A stretch of DNA of 64,000 nt, taken from NCBI GenBank assembly GCA_016718205.1, contig JADKEB010000033.1, positions 248,001 through 312,000 on the forward strand, given 5' to 3'. This document shows positions 9,029 to 17,624 of this stretch, one piece after another. Source of the stretch: Saprospiraceae bacterium (GTDB taxonomy: Bacteria > Bacteroidota > Bacteroidia > Chitinophagales > Saprospiraceae). The notes beneath the pieces are model-generated. The model was not told the DNA's origin. It did no database searches and saw only the letters and a list, made by a program, of their open reading frames with translations. The position numbers and the translations under genes were made by a program. Each line of letters starts with the position of its first letter. Within the stretch, counting starts at the first letter, position 1.

Positions 9029-9589
9029 TTAAAATGATTTTACAAATTGAGTATTAGAAAGGTTCTTTTTCATCTCTTCCAGCTTGTGTGCGATGGACGC
9101 ATCATATAACTTATCTCCTGCCTCTATGATAAATCCTCCGATGATGGACGGGTCTACTTTTTCTGTAACTTCCAGTTTGTCCATGGTGATATTACTTGCG
9201 AGCATTTTCGATTTGATATCATTCATCGACTCTTGCGATAGTGGAGAAGCTGTGGTGATTTTAATCGTAGATATTTTGTTATAGAATTTATACTGGCCAA
9301 TAAAATCTGCAGCAATTTCAGGAAGGTACATCTCTCTGCCTTTTTTGATGACAATCTCAAGAAAAGCCATTGTGGTTGAGTTCAATTTATCGCCAAAAAC
9401 GGTTTTGATGATACTGATCTTCTTGCCGGCATTGATAATGGGGCTTTTAAGTAAGAGATAAAGGTCCCTGTTACGCATAGCTTCAATAAAGTATAGAATG
9501 TCTTTTTTTACCACTTCCAGTTCGTTTCTATCAAGACTCAATTCCATAAGAGACTTTGCATATCTGGACGAAATTCTGCTTACTGACAT
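9029..9589 (-). CDS. atpH: ATP synthase delta subunit
   Basis: Links F1 to the peripheral stalk. 186 residues, normal length. The N-terminus SRISSRYAKSLMELSLDRN and the C-terminal DPSIIGGFIIEAGDKLYDASI match the conserved ends of the OSCP/delta family. It sits between atpF and atpA as in other bacterial operons, with gaps of 30 and 24 bp. Confidence 0.95.
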   Translation of the reverse strand: MSVSRISSRYAKSLMELSLDRNELEVVKKDILYFIEAMRNRDLYLLLKSPIINAGKKISIIKTVFGDKLNSTTMAFLEIVIKKGREMYLPEIAADFIGQYKFYNKISTIKITTASPLSQESMNDIKSKMLASNITMDKLEVTEKVDPSIIGGFIIEAGDKLYDASIAHKLEEMKKNLSNTQFVKSF

Positions 9590-9619
9590 GATTTAATATT
9601 TAAATGATTATAAAGCAGA

Positions 9620-10132
9620 TTAATTTAAGTTGACTTCTTTTACAAGAGCATTGACAAAAGCCTGATGATCCGCATTACTCTTCAACTCTTTTCTTATCAC
9701 TTTTTCAGCAATATCGAGAGCAATAGCTCCTAATTCATTTTTTACTTCTATAATCGCTGCTTTTTTCTGATTTTCTATATCATGCATTGCATTACTGATC
9801 ACTTTGGAAGCCTCTTCCTTGGCTTTTTGTTTAGCTTCAGCAATCATTTCATTTTTGATTTCTTTTGCTTCCTGGAGTATCTTTGATCTCTCCTCTCTTG
9901 CCTGAGCCAATAATTTTTCATTTTCGGCTTTCATATTGGCCATTTCTTCTCTTGTCTTTTTTGCCAGATCTATAGCATCCTGAATATCATGTTCTCTTTT
10001 GGAAAGAGCTTCAGCTATCGGTTTGAATCCAGCTTTACCCACAATAATCCAAAATAGACCAAAAATAATCAATCCCCAGAAGGCAAGTCCAGGAGAAGGT
10101 ATAAAAGGATTGAAACTTATAAGTGAAAACAT
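9620..10132 (-). CDS. atpF: ATP synthase b subunit
   Basis: Peripheral stalk of Fo. 170 residues. One membrane helix lies near the N-terminus (GLAFWGLIIFGLFWIIVGKAG), and a long charged coiled coil follows (EMANMKAENEKLLAQAREER onward). The order membrane anchor then helix is diagnostic. It is separated from atpE by 117 bp that contain a hairpin likely to lower its transcription relative to atpE. Confidence 0.96.
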   Translation of the reverse strand: MFSLISFNPFIPSPGLAFWGLIIFGLFWIIVGKAGFKPIAEALSKREHDIQDAIDLAKKTREEMANMKAENEKLLAQAREERSKILQEAKEIKNEMIAEAKQKAKEEASKVISNAMHDIENQKKAAIIEVKNELGAIALDIAEKVIRKELKSNADHQAFVNALVKEVNLN

Positions 10133-10186
10133 ATGATGTTATTGTTTATTATTTTAATGATTTTAAGCTAAAAATACAGATATATA

Positions 10187-10230
10187 AAAAACAGCCAAGC
10201 TCCGCCAACCGCATTGCGATGGCTGTTTTT
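10187..10230 (-). terminator. Attenuating hairpin between atpE and atpF
   Basis: AAAAACAGCCA and TGGCTGTTTTT pair over 11 bp with a 22-base loop. On the minus strand the stem ends in a T-rich stretch, 20 bases after the atpE stop. It has the form of an intrinsic terminator inside the operon. Since the c ring needs many copies of AtpE per complex, partial termination or an mRNA-stabilising 3' end would raise AtpE output over the downstream genes. Confidence 0.7.
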
Positions 10231-10249
10231 CGTTTTGTCTGTTAGAATA

Positions 10250-10456
10250 TTAAGCCATGAAAATGGAAAGAAGGATAGCAATCAATGCTGCACCTTCCAC
10301 AAAAGCTGCCATAAGAATCATACCTGATCTGATATCTCCAGATGCTTCAGGTTGTCTTGCTATAGCTTCCATTGCTTTTCCACCTACCATTCCAATACCT
10401 ATACCAGCTCCAATTACGGCTAATCCCGCTCCAATTGCTGCTAATGTTCCAGTCAT
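10250..10456 (-). CDS. atpE: ATP synthase c subunit
   Basis: Proteolipid of the rotor ring, 68 residues and two membrane helices. The RQP loop is at 34-36 and the ion-binding carboxylate is E54 in AFVEGAAL. The helix around the carboxylate lacks the full set of extra polar ligands seen in Na+-type rings, so H+ is the likely ion. It has 49 bp to atpB upstream. Confidence 0.97.
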   Translation of the reverse strand: MTGTLAAIGAGLAVIGAGIGIGMVGGKAMEAIARQPEASGDIRSGMILMAAFVEGAALIAILLSIFMA

Positions 10457-10505
10457 GTTTTAAAGTGTTTTATAGATTAAAAAATTATTAAAAAATTATT
10501 CTCAA

Positions 10506-11807
10506 TTAATGATTATTTTCTACGTGATGATCCGCATGGTGATGCTCTTCAATGGCTGCCCCAATATAAGAAGCTGTCAAAATGGTGAACACAAAAGCCT
10601 GTACGAATGCAACTATTAATTCTATAGCCATCATAAATAAAGTCATAGGTATTGCCATTGCAGAACCAATAATGCTACCGCTCAAGCTTTCTCCTGATTT
10701 TCCAAAGATAAATATTAGGCTTATAAAACTTAGTATAGCTATATGGCCAGCTGTAATATTTCCGGCAAGACGCAACATCAATGTCAGGGGTTTGATAAAC
10801 ATACCCATCACCTCGACTGGTGTAAGGATCAGTTTTACAAAAGCAGGTACATCAGGCATCCAGAAAATGTGTTTCCAGTAATCTTTTTTACCGTTGAAAT
10901 TGACTATAAAAAATACAATCAGTGCTAGAACCATGGTCAGAGTCAGGTTGCCTGTCACATTAGTGCTTCCAAAAAATGGCACCTGACCAAATAGATTTAA
11001 TCCTAAGATGAAAAAGAAAATACTCATCAGTAAAGGAAGAAACTTCATGTACTTATCTTTACCAATAAATGGGATAGCCACTTCATCTCTGATAAATAAA
11101 AAGACAGGTTCTAGTATCGCCTGAACACCTTTCGGAGCACTATTTGGGTTTTGCTTGTATGCGCGTGCTGCTCTTCTGAATATCCAGAACAAAAAGAGAG
11201 ATACCAGAATCATGGCTAATACGTTTTTCGAAATCGAAAAATCGTAAAAAGAGGTAATCCCGCCTCCAAGAATACCTCCGTCCAGTGTTGATCTGGCATC
11301 TAATCTATATTCTTTACCTTGATAGGTCACATATTTTACTTCAGTTTTTTTGCCATTTACCTCTTCATCTTTATGAGAAAATGCATGATGGCCCAGATCA
11401 ATGCTTCCTTCCTGAGGGAAAGCAGGGTCGGTCACTCTATGAACACTTCCGTGGTTGAGTACATAACCATTGTAGGCATAATGGCCATCTTCGTGATGTC
11501 CTGCATGAAATTTTCCTGAGCTGAAAAAGTCCCATCCTTTATCGGGGGCATACAAAAACATAGGCAGTGGTATTCTGACCACATCAAGAATGGAATACAC
11601 ATTGGCGTCACTGATGTGGTGTATAGCCGTTGCTGCTGGGTCATATGGTTCCTGTGCACCATGATCATCATGAGATGTACTGTGATCGTTGCCTTCATGA
11701 GCTGTTGACTCTACCGATTGAGTGCTGTCGGCAGATGTTTCATTTGCAAAAGAAGGCAAACAAAGGATTTGGAAAAGTATATAGGCAATTAAAATTCTGT
11801 ATTTCAT
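10506..11807 (-). CDS. atpB: ATP synthase a subunit with long N-terminal extension
   Basis: Membrane stator carrying the proton half-channels. 433 residues, against about 270 in E. coli. Residues 1-21 form a signal-like helix (MKYRILIAYILFQILCLPSF). About 150 residues rich in H, D, S and Y follow before the conserved membrane core. The essential arginine is in TLMLRLAGNITAGHI. The C-terminus ends in a His-rich tail (EEHHHADHHVENNH). Extended AtpB proteins are known in Bacteroidota; the role of the periplasm-facing part is not clear. First gene of the operon, 36 bp from the promoter. Confidence 0.95.
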   Translation of the reverse strand: MKYRILIAYILFQILCLPSFANETSADSTQSVESTAHEGNDHSTSHDDHGAQEPYDPAATAIHHISDANVYSILDVVRIPLPMFLYAPDKGWDFFSSGKFHAGHHEDGHYAYNGYVLNHGSVHRVTDPAFPQEGSIDLGHHAFSHKDEEVNGKKTEVKYVTYQGKEYRLDARSTLDGGILGGGITSFYDFSISKNVLAMILVSLFLFWIFRRAARAYKQNPNSAPKGVQAILEPVFLFIRDEVAIPFIGKDKYMKFLPLLMSIFFFILGLNLFGQVPFFGSTNVTGNLTLTMVLALIVFFIVNFNGKKDYWKHIFWMPDVPAFVKLILTPVEVMGMFIKPLTLMLRLAGNITAGHIAILSFISLIFIFGKSGESLSGSIIGSAMAIPMTLFMMAIELIVAFVQAFVFTILTASYIGAAIEEHHHADHHVENNH

Positions 11808-11842
11808 CTAAAACGGTATTACCTGTTTTTAAAAATTTGGCG

Positions 11843-11872
11843 CAAAGGTAACAAAACCTTAAATTATGTCAA
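11843..11872 (-). promoter_or_regulatory. Promoter of the ATP synthase operon
   Basis: On the minus strand TTG (11872-11870), exactly 19 bases, then TACCTTTG (11850-11843). This is a perfect match to the Bacteroidota promoter. The 5' leader to the atpB ATG at 11807 is about 28 bases. Confidence 0.85.
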
Positions 11873-11942
11873 ATTATTGATCCTCTTTTCTTTAATGGGA
11901 AGGTAAGATTTTTCCAAATTTTGATCTTTTCTGCCAGATCTT

Positions 11943-12713
11943 TCAGCTTTTTATCTTGATACTTAATTTTTGAAAATATTCGAGCTCTTTTCTTTTGAGT
12001 ATATACTCGTTTTTTGCGATGGTAAAACCTATCTTCCTATCCAGAAAACCCAGCTTAATGATATAAGTCCTGAAAAATCTGAAAGATGGTCCGAAGAAAG
12101 ATTTAATTAGCGATGGTTTTGTATTTTTTGAAATCCATTCATTTGCCCTCATCTGAGCATAATAATCAAATTTTTTTACCATATGGGCTTCATCCACAAA
12201 GCTAAAGTGTTCTATGATACCATCGATCCTTTTGACTTTAAGAGGATGGACAGACTCCAGTTTTTCGTGCACCTGATTACCATTCCAGGACATCGTTTTT
12301 TTATTGTACAGCCTGATATTCCAGTCCGGAAACCAACCACAATGTTTTACAGGATAGTCTCCAAACCAGGTCCGGATATTCATCTCATACACGGAGCTGA
12401 CATCGGGATGAAGAGATGTAATATTATGGATCAGGACATCATTCAGGATTTCATCCGCATCAGGGCAAAGGATCCAGTCATTCTGCGCCTTTTCGACGCC
12501 AAAATTCTTATTGGCGGAAAACCCTTCCCATTTTTTTCTGAATATGATCGCACCCAATTTTTGAGCAATAAAATAAGTATCATCATCTGATCTGTCATCC
12601 AGTACCACGATGATATCATCGGTAATTTTTTTCAGTGCTTCTATACATTTCTGAATGGTTCTGGCTTCATTCCGTGCAATGATGACAGCACTGTATGTGG
12701 CTCTTGAGTTCAT
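11943..12713 (-). CDS. Family 2 glycosyltransferase (LPS core type)
   Basis: 256 residues. The GT-A fold opens with YSAVIIARNEARTIQKCIEA. The nucleotide-sugar-binding acidic patch is VVLDDRSDDDT, and the metal-binding DxD-like motif is CPDADEIL. HCGWFPDWNIRLYNK and HEKLE are typical of the WaaE/KdtX-like subgroup that adds sugars to lipopolysaccharide core. The sugar donor cannot be told from sequence. It overlaps the cysQ stop by 4 bp (ATGA), so the two are co-transcribed. Confidence 0.85.
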   Translation of the reverse strand: MNSRATYSAVIIARNEARTIQKCIEALKKITDDIIVVLDDRSDDDTYFIAQKLGAIIFRKKWEGFSANKNFGVEKAQNDWILCPDADEILNDVLIHNITSLHPDVSSVYEMNIRTWFGDYPVKHCGWFPDWNIRLYNKKTMSWNGNQVHEKLESVHPLKVKRIDGIIEHFSFVDEAHMVKKFDYYAQMRANEWISKNTKPSLIKSFFGPSFRFFRTYIIKLGFLDRKIGFTIAKNEYILKRKELEYFQKLSIKIKS

Positions 12714-13516
12714 TGGATGATACCTGAAGCTATAAAATAAGGATTTACAAGAGATTGTTTGTTGTATTCAAGTGGTTTGCCTGTAAGCGCATCTTCAAGT
12801 TTTCCTCCTGCTTCTTCGATGAGGATTTGTCCTGCGGCAGTATCCCATTCCATGATGTGAATCATACGAGGATAATAATCAGCTTCTCCACTCGCAATAC
12901 TGATAAACTTTAATGCACTGCCCAGGGCTATCTTTTGTGGTTGGTGCAATCTTTCGATTTCAAATCTGGTCAATGCATCCATCCGGCTGTGGCTTATCAC
13001 GACTCTTAATCCCTCATCATCAAGACTGAATGAACTGCAGTTTAGTCGTATCGCACCGGTCTGCTTCCATTCATATGCCCCTTTCCCCGCATATGCAAAG
13101 TACAGTTTCTTTTTCGCCGGAAGATAGATGTATCCCGCTTTTGGTTTTTTTTGACTTATTAGTGCCAGATTGATACAAAACTCATCGGTCTTGTTTAAAA
13201 ATTCTTTGGTTCCATCCAGAGGATCCAATATCCAGGCGTACTGAAACGATTTTCTCAAATGAAACGGTGGTAAATCAACTTCTTCTGAGATGACGGGAAT
13301 ATCCGGAAAAAGGTGCAATAATCCTTCAGTAATAATCTTATTTGAATCTAAATCAGCGGATGTAACCGGACTATTATCTGTCTTATAATTGATGTCTGCT
13401 TTTGTGATGGTGTGGTAATGCGCCATGATGGCTCCTGCTGCTTTTTCCAATATTTTGAAGATCTGTTCTTCCTTTTCATATACTAATTCTTCCATTGATT
13501 TTTTTACTTTATCCAA
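12710..13516 (-). CDS. cysQ: 3'(2'),5'-bisphosphate nucleotidase CysQ
   Basis: Inositol-monophosphatase family, 268 residues. It removes the 3' phosphate of PAP (and PAPS), relieving inhibition of sulfur assimilation and of RNases. Metal-binding motifs are visible: ISEEVDLP, ILDPLDGTKEFLNKTDEF and, near the C-terminus, EWDTAAGQILIEEAGG. DGTKEF rather than DGTxNF separates CysQ from inositol monophosphatases. Co-transcribed with the downstream glycosyltransferase. The 203 bases upstream of it hold no gene I can support. Confidence 0.92.
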   Translation of the reverse strand: MDKVKKSMEELVYEKEEQIFKILEKAAGAIMAHYHTITKADINYKTDNSPVTSADLDSNKIITEGLLHLFPDIPVISEEVDLPPFHLRKSFQYAWILDPLDGTKEFLNKTDEFCINLALISQKKPKAGYIYLPAKKKLYFAYAGKGAYEWKQTGAIRLNCSSFSLDDEGLRVVISHSRMDALTRFEIERLHQPQKIALGSALKFISIASGEADYYPRMIHIMEWDTAAGQILIEEAGGKLEDALTGKPLEYNKQSLVNPYFIASGIIQ

Positions 13517-13719
13517 AATATTTTGTGTTTTAAGGCATCATTGAGAATTAAAAATTATTCAATAATAATGAAATATTTGCAAACAAACTCTCATATGGCA
13601 TCTCCAATTTTTTTAATCAATTATCCATCTGTTTATTCAAACGTGTTTTTTATCGAATTATTCAATTATTTCAAAATCAGATACTACTATCACTTTATTT
13701 ATCGGTAAGATAATTGAAA

Positions 13720-14634
13720 TCATTCTACTTTCTTCAATTTATAAGCTATAAATAATTCATCACTTTTTGTCTCCTGCGGTATATAACACAACATCATCCC
13801 ACCTCCACCGGCACCACATAGTTTTATATAAAAATCATCAGATTCCAATCCTTGTTGCCATAAATCCATGATATGTTCAGGTATCATCTCCTTAAAATGT
13901 TCAAATTCTATCGAACTGATCATTTTTATTTCCTTTGTAAGTGCTGGCTTATCATATTGCAACATAAGAAAGATGGCATTTTGATTTGCTTTGCCCAATA
14001 AATCGATGTTTTTTTTGAAATCAGGATTCACAACCATTTTATCTTTAAAAATCTGTACCAAAGGTGCTGTTTTCCTCTCCAAACCAGTATCTAACAGGTA
14101 AAATCCAAAATCTGCAATATTCAATTTCATGCTTGAAATGATATTCCCATTATCCACCTTTATGGCACTATGAAGGTAGGATACTGTCGGATCGATACCA
14201 GAACTGGAACCATGAAAAGCACTTTCTGTTTGTGCTAAAATAGTTTTAAGTTCTACGATGTCTTCAGATTTATTTATCGCAAATCGGTCATAAAATGCTG
14301 CCACTAAAGCACCGCTGCTGCCAAGGCCGTATCCCGTGGGTATGTCGGAATCAAAAAACAAGCCTTTATCTAGTTCCTCCCTGAATTTGTCTGTATCATA
14401 CACCGAACGAAGTAGTTGTTCTGACTCAATATATTGTAAAAGATGTTTCAATCCCTGGATATCCTTTGCTTCTGCATTTGTTCCATACATCCATTGGCCA
14501 CGATACCCCATATAAGGTACTGCCAATGCACTATACCCTTCGGTCACAGTGTACTCACCGAGTAAAAGTACTTTTGAATAATATTTATTTGTGATTTCAG
14601 GCAAAGTATTGGATACAAATATTGGAATTTTCAT
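13720..14634 (-). CDS. GHMP kinase, mevalonate-kinase-like
   Basis: 304 residues from the ATG at 14634 (MKIPIFVSNTLPE); an earlier ATG would add nine residues that overlap the opposite promoter. The GHMP signature is TGYGLGSSGALVAAF, the N-terminal KVLLLGEYTVTEGYSAL is the substrate/ATP entry motif, and LCGAGGGGMMLCYIP is the C-terminal glycine-rich motif 3. The family includes mevalonate, phosphomevalonate and galactokinases. The arrangement is closest to mevalonate-pathway kinases, which many Bacteroidota use for isoprenoids. The substrate is an inference. It is divergent from a small membrane protein gene. Confidence 0.75.
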   Translation of the reverse strand: MKIPIFVSNTLPEITNKYYSKVLLLGEYTVTEGYSALAVPYMGYRGQWMYGTNAEAKDIQGLKHLLQYIESEQLLRSVYDTDKFREELDKGLFFDSDIPTGYGLGSSGALVAAFYDRFAINKSEDIVELKTILAQTESAFHGSSSGIDPTVSYLHSAIKVDNGNIISSMKLNIADFGFYLLDTGLERKTAPLVQIFKDKMVVNPDFKKNIDLLGKANQNAIFLMLQYDKPALTKEIKMISSIEFEHFKEMIPEHIMDLWQQGLESDDFYIKLCGAGGGGMMLCYIPQETKSDELFIAYKLKKVE

Positions 14635-14653
14635 ATCAAAAACCCTACATTTG
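14622..14653 (+). promoter_or_regulatory. Promoter of the small membrane protein gene
   Basis: TTG at 14622-14624, 21 bases, then TACATTTG at 14646-14653 followed by C. A good Bacteroidota promoter, located over the start of the divergent kinase gene. The leader to the ATG at 14696 is about 35 bases. Confidence 0.65.
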
Positions 14654-14695
14654 CAGGGCAATTTAAATTTGAAAACACAAAATTAATTAATTGAT

Positions 14696-14851
14696 ATGAC
14701 AAGTTCTTCCGATTCTGTTAGAATATATTGGATTTATACACTTTTATCAGTAGTTGGTATTTTACTTTTCCTGATGTTTAAGCCAGAATGGTTTTGGGGA
14801 ATGTTGCCACCGTTTTTCACTTCTTTTGTTAAAGCGATGCGTTGGATGTAA
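14696..14851 (+). CDS. Small membrane protein, 51 residues
   Basis: The frame runs from ATG 14696 to TAA 14851. The product starts MTSSSDSVRIYWIYTLLSVV and has one hydrophobic helix (about residues 11-28), then a tryptophan-rich segment (KPEWFWGMLPPFF) and a basic end (KAMRWM). A promoter lies 43 bp upstream and an intrinsic terminator 70 bp downstream, so it forms its own transcription unit. I do not recognise a family. The pattern suggests a single-pass inner-membrane peptide with a membrane-lying amphipathic C-terminus. It could be an accessory subunit of a membrane complex; nothing nearby says which. Confidence 0.6.
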   Translation: MTSSSDSVRIYWIYTLLSVVGILLFLMFKPEWFWGMLPPFFTSFVKAMRWM

Positions 14852-14922
14852 AATCCATTTCAGTAGGAGTGACGATAAAATGAGTTGTTTGTTTTAGACA
14901 GACCCAATCAAAAAGAATATGT

Positions 14923-14961
14923 AAAACCTGTTGTTTGAATAAAATGGCAGGTTTTTCTTTT
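14923..14961 (+). terminator. Terminator after the small membrane protein gene
   Basis: AAAACCTG and CAGGTTTT pair over 8 bp with a 17-base loop, followed by a T-rich run to 14961. Confidence 0.6.
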
Positions 14962-15054
14962 TGAAGTGTCAGCTACAAAATCTTTGAAACTCATAAAGCT
15001 GGTTATAGCACTCACTCTCTCACTCTCATTCTCTCACTTCCAAAGATTCAAACA

Positions 15055-15090
15055 AAAAGCCCCTGATATTTTAGTTTATCAGGGGCTTTT
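15055..15090 (-). terminator. Terminator of rpsA (bidirectional)
   Basis: AAAAGCCCCTGATA and TATCAGGGGCTTTT form a perfect 14-bp stem with an 8-base loop, 28 bp after the rpsA stop, with U-tracts possible on both strands. Confidence 0.85.
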
Positions 15091-15117
15091 AAACGTTTTA
15101 TTATCAATAGGGAAATA

Positions 15118-17463
15118 TTAATCCTCTATTTTACCGCCTTTGGCATTTTCTTGCCACTCTTTCAGTTTATCCCAGTCACCATTAGCAGCCATTTCTGATT
15201 GCATAGGCCAGCTGGAAGGATCGTGCATCTGATATCTTGAACCGGCAGCATGAAGTATTTCTTTCAATACAGCAACATCAGCTTTTGCAAGATCAGAGAA
15301 GGTAACAATGTTTGCAATATGGAGCAATTCTTCAATTTTAGGACCGATACCTTCAATCTTTTTAAGATCATCTCCTTTTGCCGATTTTTTTTGTGGTTCT
15401 GCCTTTACTTCCGGTACCACTTCAATCACCTCTTCCTCAACTTGTACTACAGCAGGTGCTTCAATTACTGCATCTAAAGGTGCTTCAACGGTTGCTTCCA
15501 CAGGTGCTTCTATGGTTGCTTCTACAGGAACTTCTACAGGTGCATCTGCTTTTACCTCTTCAGCTTTTTTAGGAGCGGACTCAGCAGTTTTTGTAGCTGC
15601 CATCTGTTCTTTCAATTCAGAAAATCCTGCTATATCACCAAAAGTGGATAGTTCGACTTTGGATTGAGTAGCTTTGATGGTCTTTTTGACTTCATCTCTT
15701 TCTTTGTTCTTTTCAGCATCAACAAGTTGATCTGCTTCTTTTTTTATGTCTTCCAGGTATCTGCTGTGAGAAACAATGATTCTCTTATCATCTCTGTTGA
15801 ATTCTATCACTTTAAATGTAAGGGTTTCCTCATTGCCTGCTGTTGATCCGTCTTCTTTTTTGATATGTTTCAACGGAGCGTAGGCTTCAAGACCATAAGG
15901 AAGTTGTACTACAGCACCTCTATCGTCTTTTTTCACGATAGTAGCTTCATGATATGATCCTACAGGGAAGACATTTTCAAAAGTATCCCATGGATTTTCT
16001 TCCAATTGCTTGTGGCCGAGTGAAAGTTTTCTTGTTTCTTCATCTACTTCAAGGATAGAAACATCTATTTTTTCACCTACCTTGGTAAATTCTGATGGGT
16101 GTGAATATCTCTTTGTCCATGAAAGGTCAGAAATGTGTACCATACCTCCGATACCATTTTCCAATTCTACAAAAACACCATATGGGGTGAGGTTTTTCAC
16201 TTCACCTACGTGTTTTGTACCTACTTTATATTTTGCAGAAACGATGCTCCATGGGTCTTCAGTAAGTTGTTTGATACTCAAAGACATTTTTCTCTCATCT
16301 CTGTCTATGGTTACTACTTTGGCTTGCAGTTCCTGGCCCAGTGTAAAGTAGTCTCTAGCGTTGACAGGTTGACTGCTCCAGTTAACTTCAGATACGTGTA
16401 TCAAACCTTCTACTCCAGGTATGATCTCAAGGAATGCTCCATAGTCTTCTATGTTTACTATTTTGCCCGTGATAGTGCTTCCTTCCGCTATAGTATTGTC
16501 GAGAACTTCCCATGGGTGAGGAGTAAGTTGCTTAAGACCCAGTGAAATCCTTTTCTTATCTTCTCCGAAGTCAAGTACAACAACATTGATCTTCTGATTG
16601 AGAGAAAGCACTTCATTCGGATGATTGATTCTACCCCAGCTGATATCAGTAATATAAAGTAAACCGTCAACACCTCCTAAATCCATAAATGCACCGAAGT
16701 CTGTGATATTTTTGACCACACCTTCGAGTACCTGACCTTTTTCAAGTCCTGATATGATTGTTTCTCTTTGTTCAGCAAGGTCGCTTTCAATAAGCGCTTT
16801 GTGCGATACAACGGCATTTTTGATAGCCTCATTGACTTTTACTACTTTGAACTCCATCGTTTTACCTACATACACATCATAGTCTATGATAGGTTTCACA
16901 TCGATCTGTGAACCAGGAAGGAATGTTTCGAGGCCCAAGCAGTCGACTATAAGTCCACCTTTGGTTTTGCTCACTACGAGACCTTTTATGATAGTACCGT
17001 TTTTGTATGATTCTACCAGATTGTCCCAGGCTTTCAGCAACTTGGCTTTTCTTCTTGACAAGATCAGCTGACCTCTGATGTCTTCTTTGTTTTCAACGTA
17101 TACATCCACGTAGTCGCCTATTTTAAGATCAGGCGTGTCTCTGAATTCTGATAAAGAAACCAGTCCGTCAGATTTATAGTTGATATCCAAAACAACATCA
17201 CCGCTGTGTATAGCTGTTACTCTGCCTTTTACAACTTCAAGTTCAGATACTGAGTTAAGAGAATTGTCGTACTGTTCGAAGTACTTTTTATGTTCGGAAT
17301 CATCATACTTCACAGTATTTCTTTTTCCTATAGTCCAGTCGAAATCATCATGTGCAGCGGAGAGTGATTCCTGAACCGGTTCTAGTTGAATGTCAGCGAT
17401 ATCTTCGACATCTGCTACGATTTCATCTTTGTGGTCTTGTTCAAGACCTTGATCTTCTATCAT
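15118..17463 (-). CDS. rpsA: 30S ribosomal protein S1 with C-terminal helix-hairpin-helix domain
   Basis: 781 residues, against about 560-600 for most S1 proteins. Six S1 RNA-binding repeats can be followed, starting near VVKGRVTAIHSGDVVLDI, with the most canonical ones at GVVKNITDFGAFMDLGGVDG, GKIVNIEDYGAFLE and GEVKNLTPYGVFVE. A low-complexity linker of EAPVEA-type repeats leads to an extra domain of 84 residues starting at 698 (DDLKKIEGIGPKIEELL), a helix-hairpin-helix, followed by HDPSSWPMQSEMA and DKLKEWQENAKGG. The same kind of domain is known fused to ribosomal protein L21 in Bacteroidota. S1 helps load mRNA on ribosomes, which matters in a phylum with few Shine-Dalgarno sequences. Confidence 0.93.
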   Translation of the reverse strand: MIEDQGLEQDHKDEIVADVEDIADIQLEPVQESLSAAHDDFDWTIGKRNTVKYDDSEHKKYFEQYDNSLNSVSELEVVKGRVTAIHSGDVVLDINYKSDGLVSLSEFRDTPDLKIGDYVDVYVENKEDIRGQLILSRRKAKLLKAWDNLVESYKNGTIIKGLVVSKTKGGLIVDCLGLETFLPGSQIDVKPIIDYDVYVGKTMEFKVVKVNEAIKNAVVSHKALIESDLAEQRETIISGLEKGQVLEGVVKNITDFGAFMDLGGVDGLLYITDISWGRINHPNEVLSLNQKINVVVLDFGEDKKRISLGLKQLTPHPWEVLDNTIAEGSTITGKIVNIEDYGAFLEIIPGVEGLIHVSEVNWSSQPVNARDYFTLGQELQAKVVTIDRDERKMSLSIKQLTEDPWSIVSAKYKVGTKHVGEVKNLTPYGVFVELENGIGGMVHISDLSWTKRYSHPSEFTKVGEKIDVSILEVDEETRKLSLGHKQLEENPWDTFENVFPVGSYHEATIVKKDDRGAVVQLPYGLEAYAPLKHIKKEDGSTAGNEETLTFKVIEFNRDDKRIIVSHSRYLEDIKKEADQLVDAEKNKERDEVKKTIKATQSKVELSTFGDIAGFSELKEQMAATKTAESAPKKAEEVKADAPVEVPVEATIEAPVEATVEAPLDAVIEAPAVVQVEEEVIEVVPEVKAEPQKKSAKGDDLKKIEGIGPKIEELLHIANIVTFSDLAKADVAVLKEILHAAGSRYQMHDPSSWPMQSEMAANGDWDKLKEWQENAKGGKIED

Positions 17464-17535
17464 TTGTGTTAAAATTTGTATGTTGATTTCTGTAAATCAA
17501 CAGAGGTTAATTAATGAAATTTTTAAAAATGGCTG

Positions 17536-17543
17536 CAAAGGTA
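17536..17543 (-). promoter_or_regulatory. -7 element for rpsA
   Basis: TACCTTTG followed by C on the minus strand, about 73 bases upstream of the rpsA ATG. No TTG lies at the standard spacing. Confidence 0.5.
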
Positions 17544-17624
17544 AGGCTTTTATATAACAATTAAGTGTTTTCAAACAAAATAAATTTCCTTCACCAGCCA
17601 TTAAGTCACGATACAACCATATTA

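Noticed and set aside
13523..13708. 61-codon plus-strand frame between cysQ and the GHMP kinase
   Set aside because: Low-complexity AT-rich translation with no promoter of its own and no family-like pattern; more likely chance.
15308..15667. Serine/threonine/alanine-rich plus-strand frame opposite rpsA
   Set aside because: It is the complement of the EAPVEA-type repetitive linker in rpsA; the repeat structure alone keeps the frame open.
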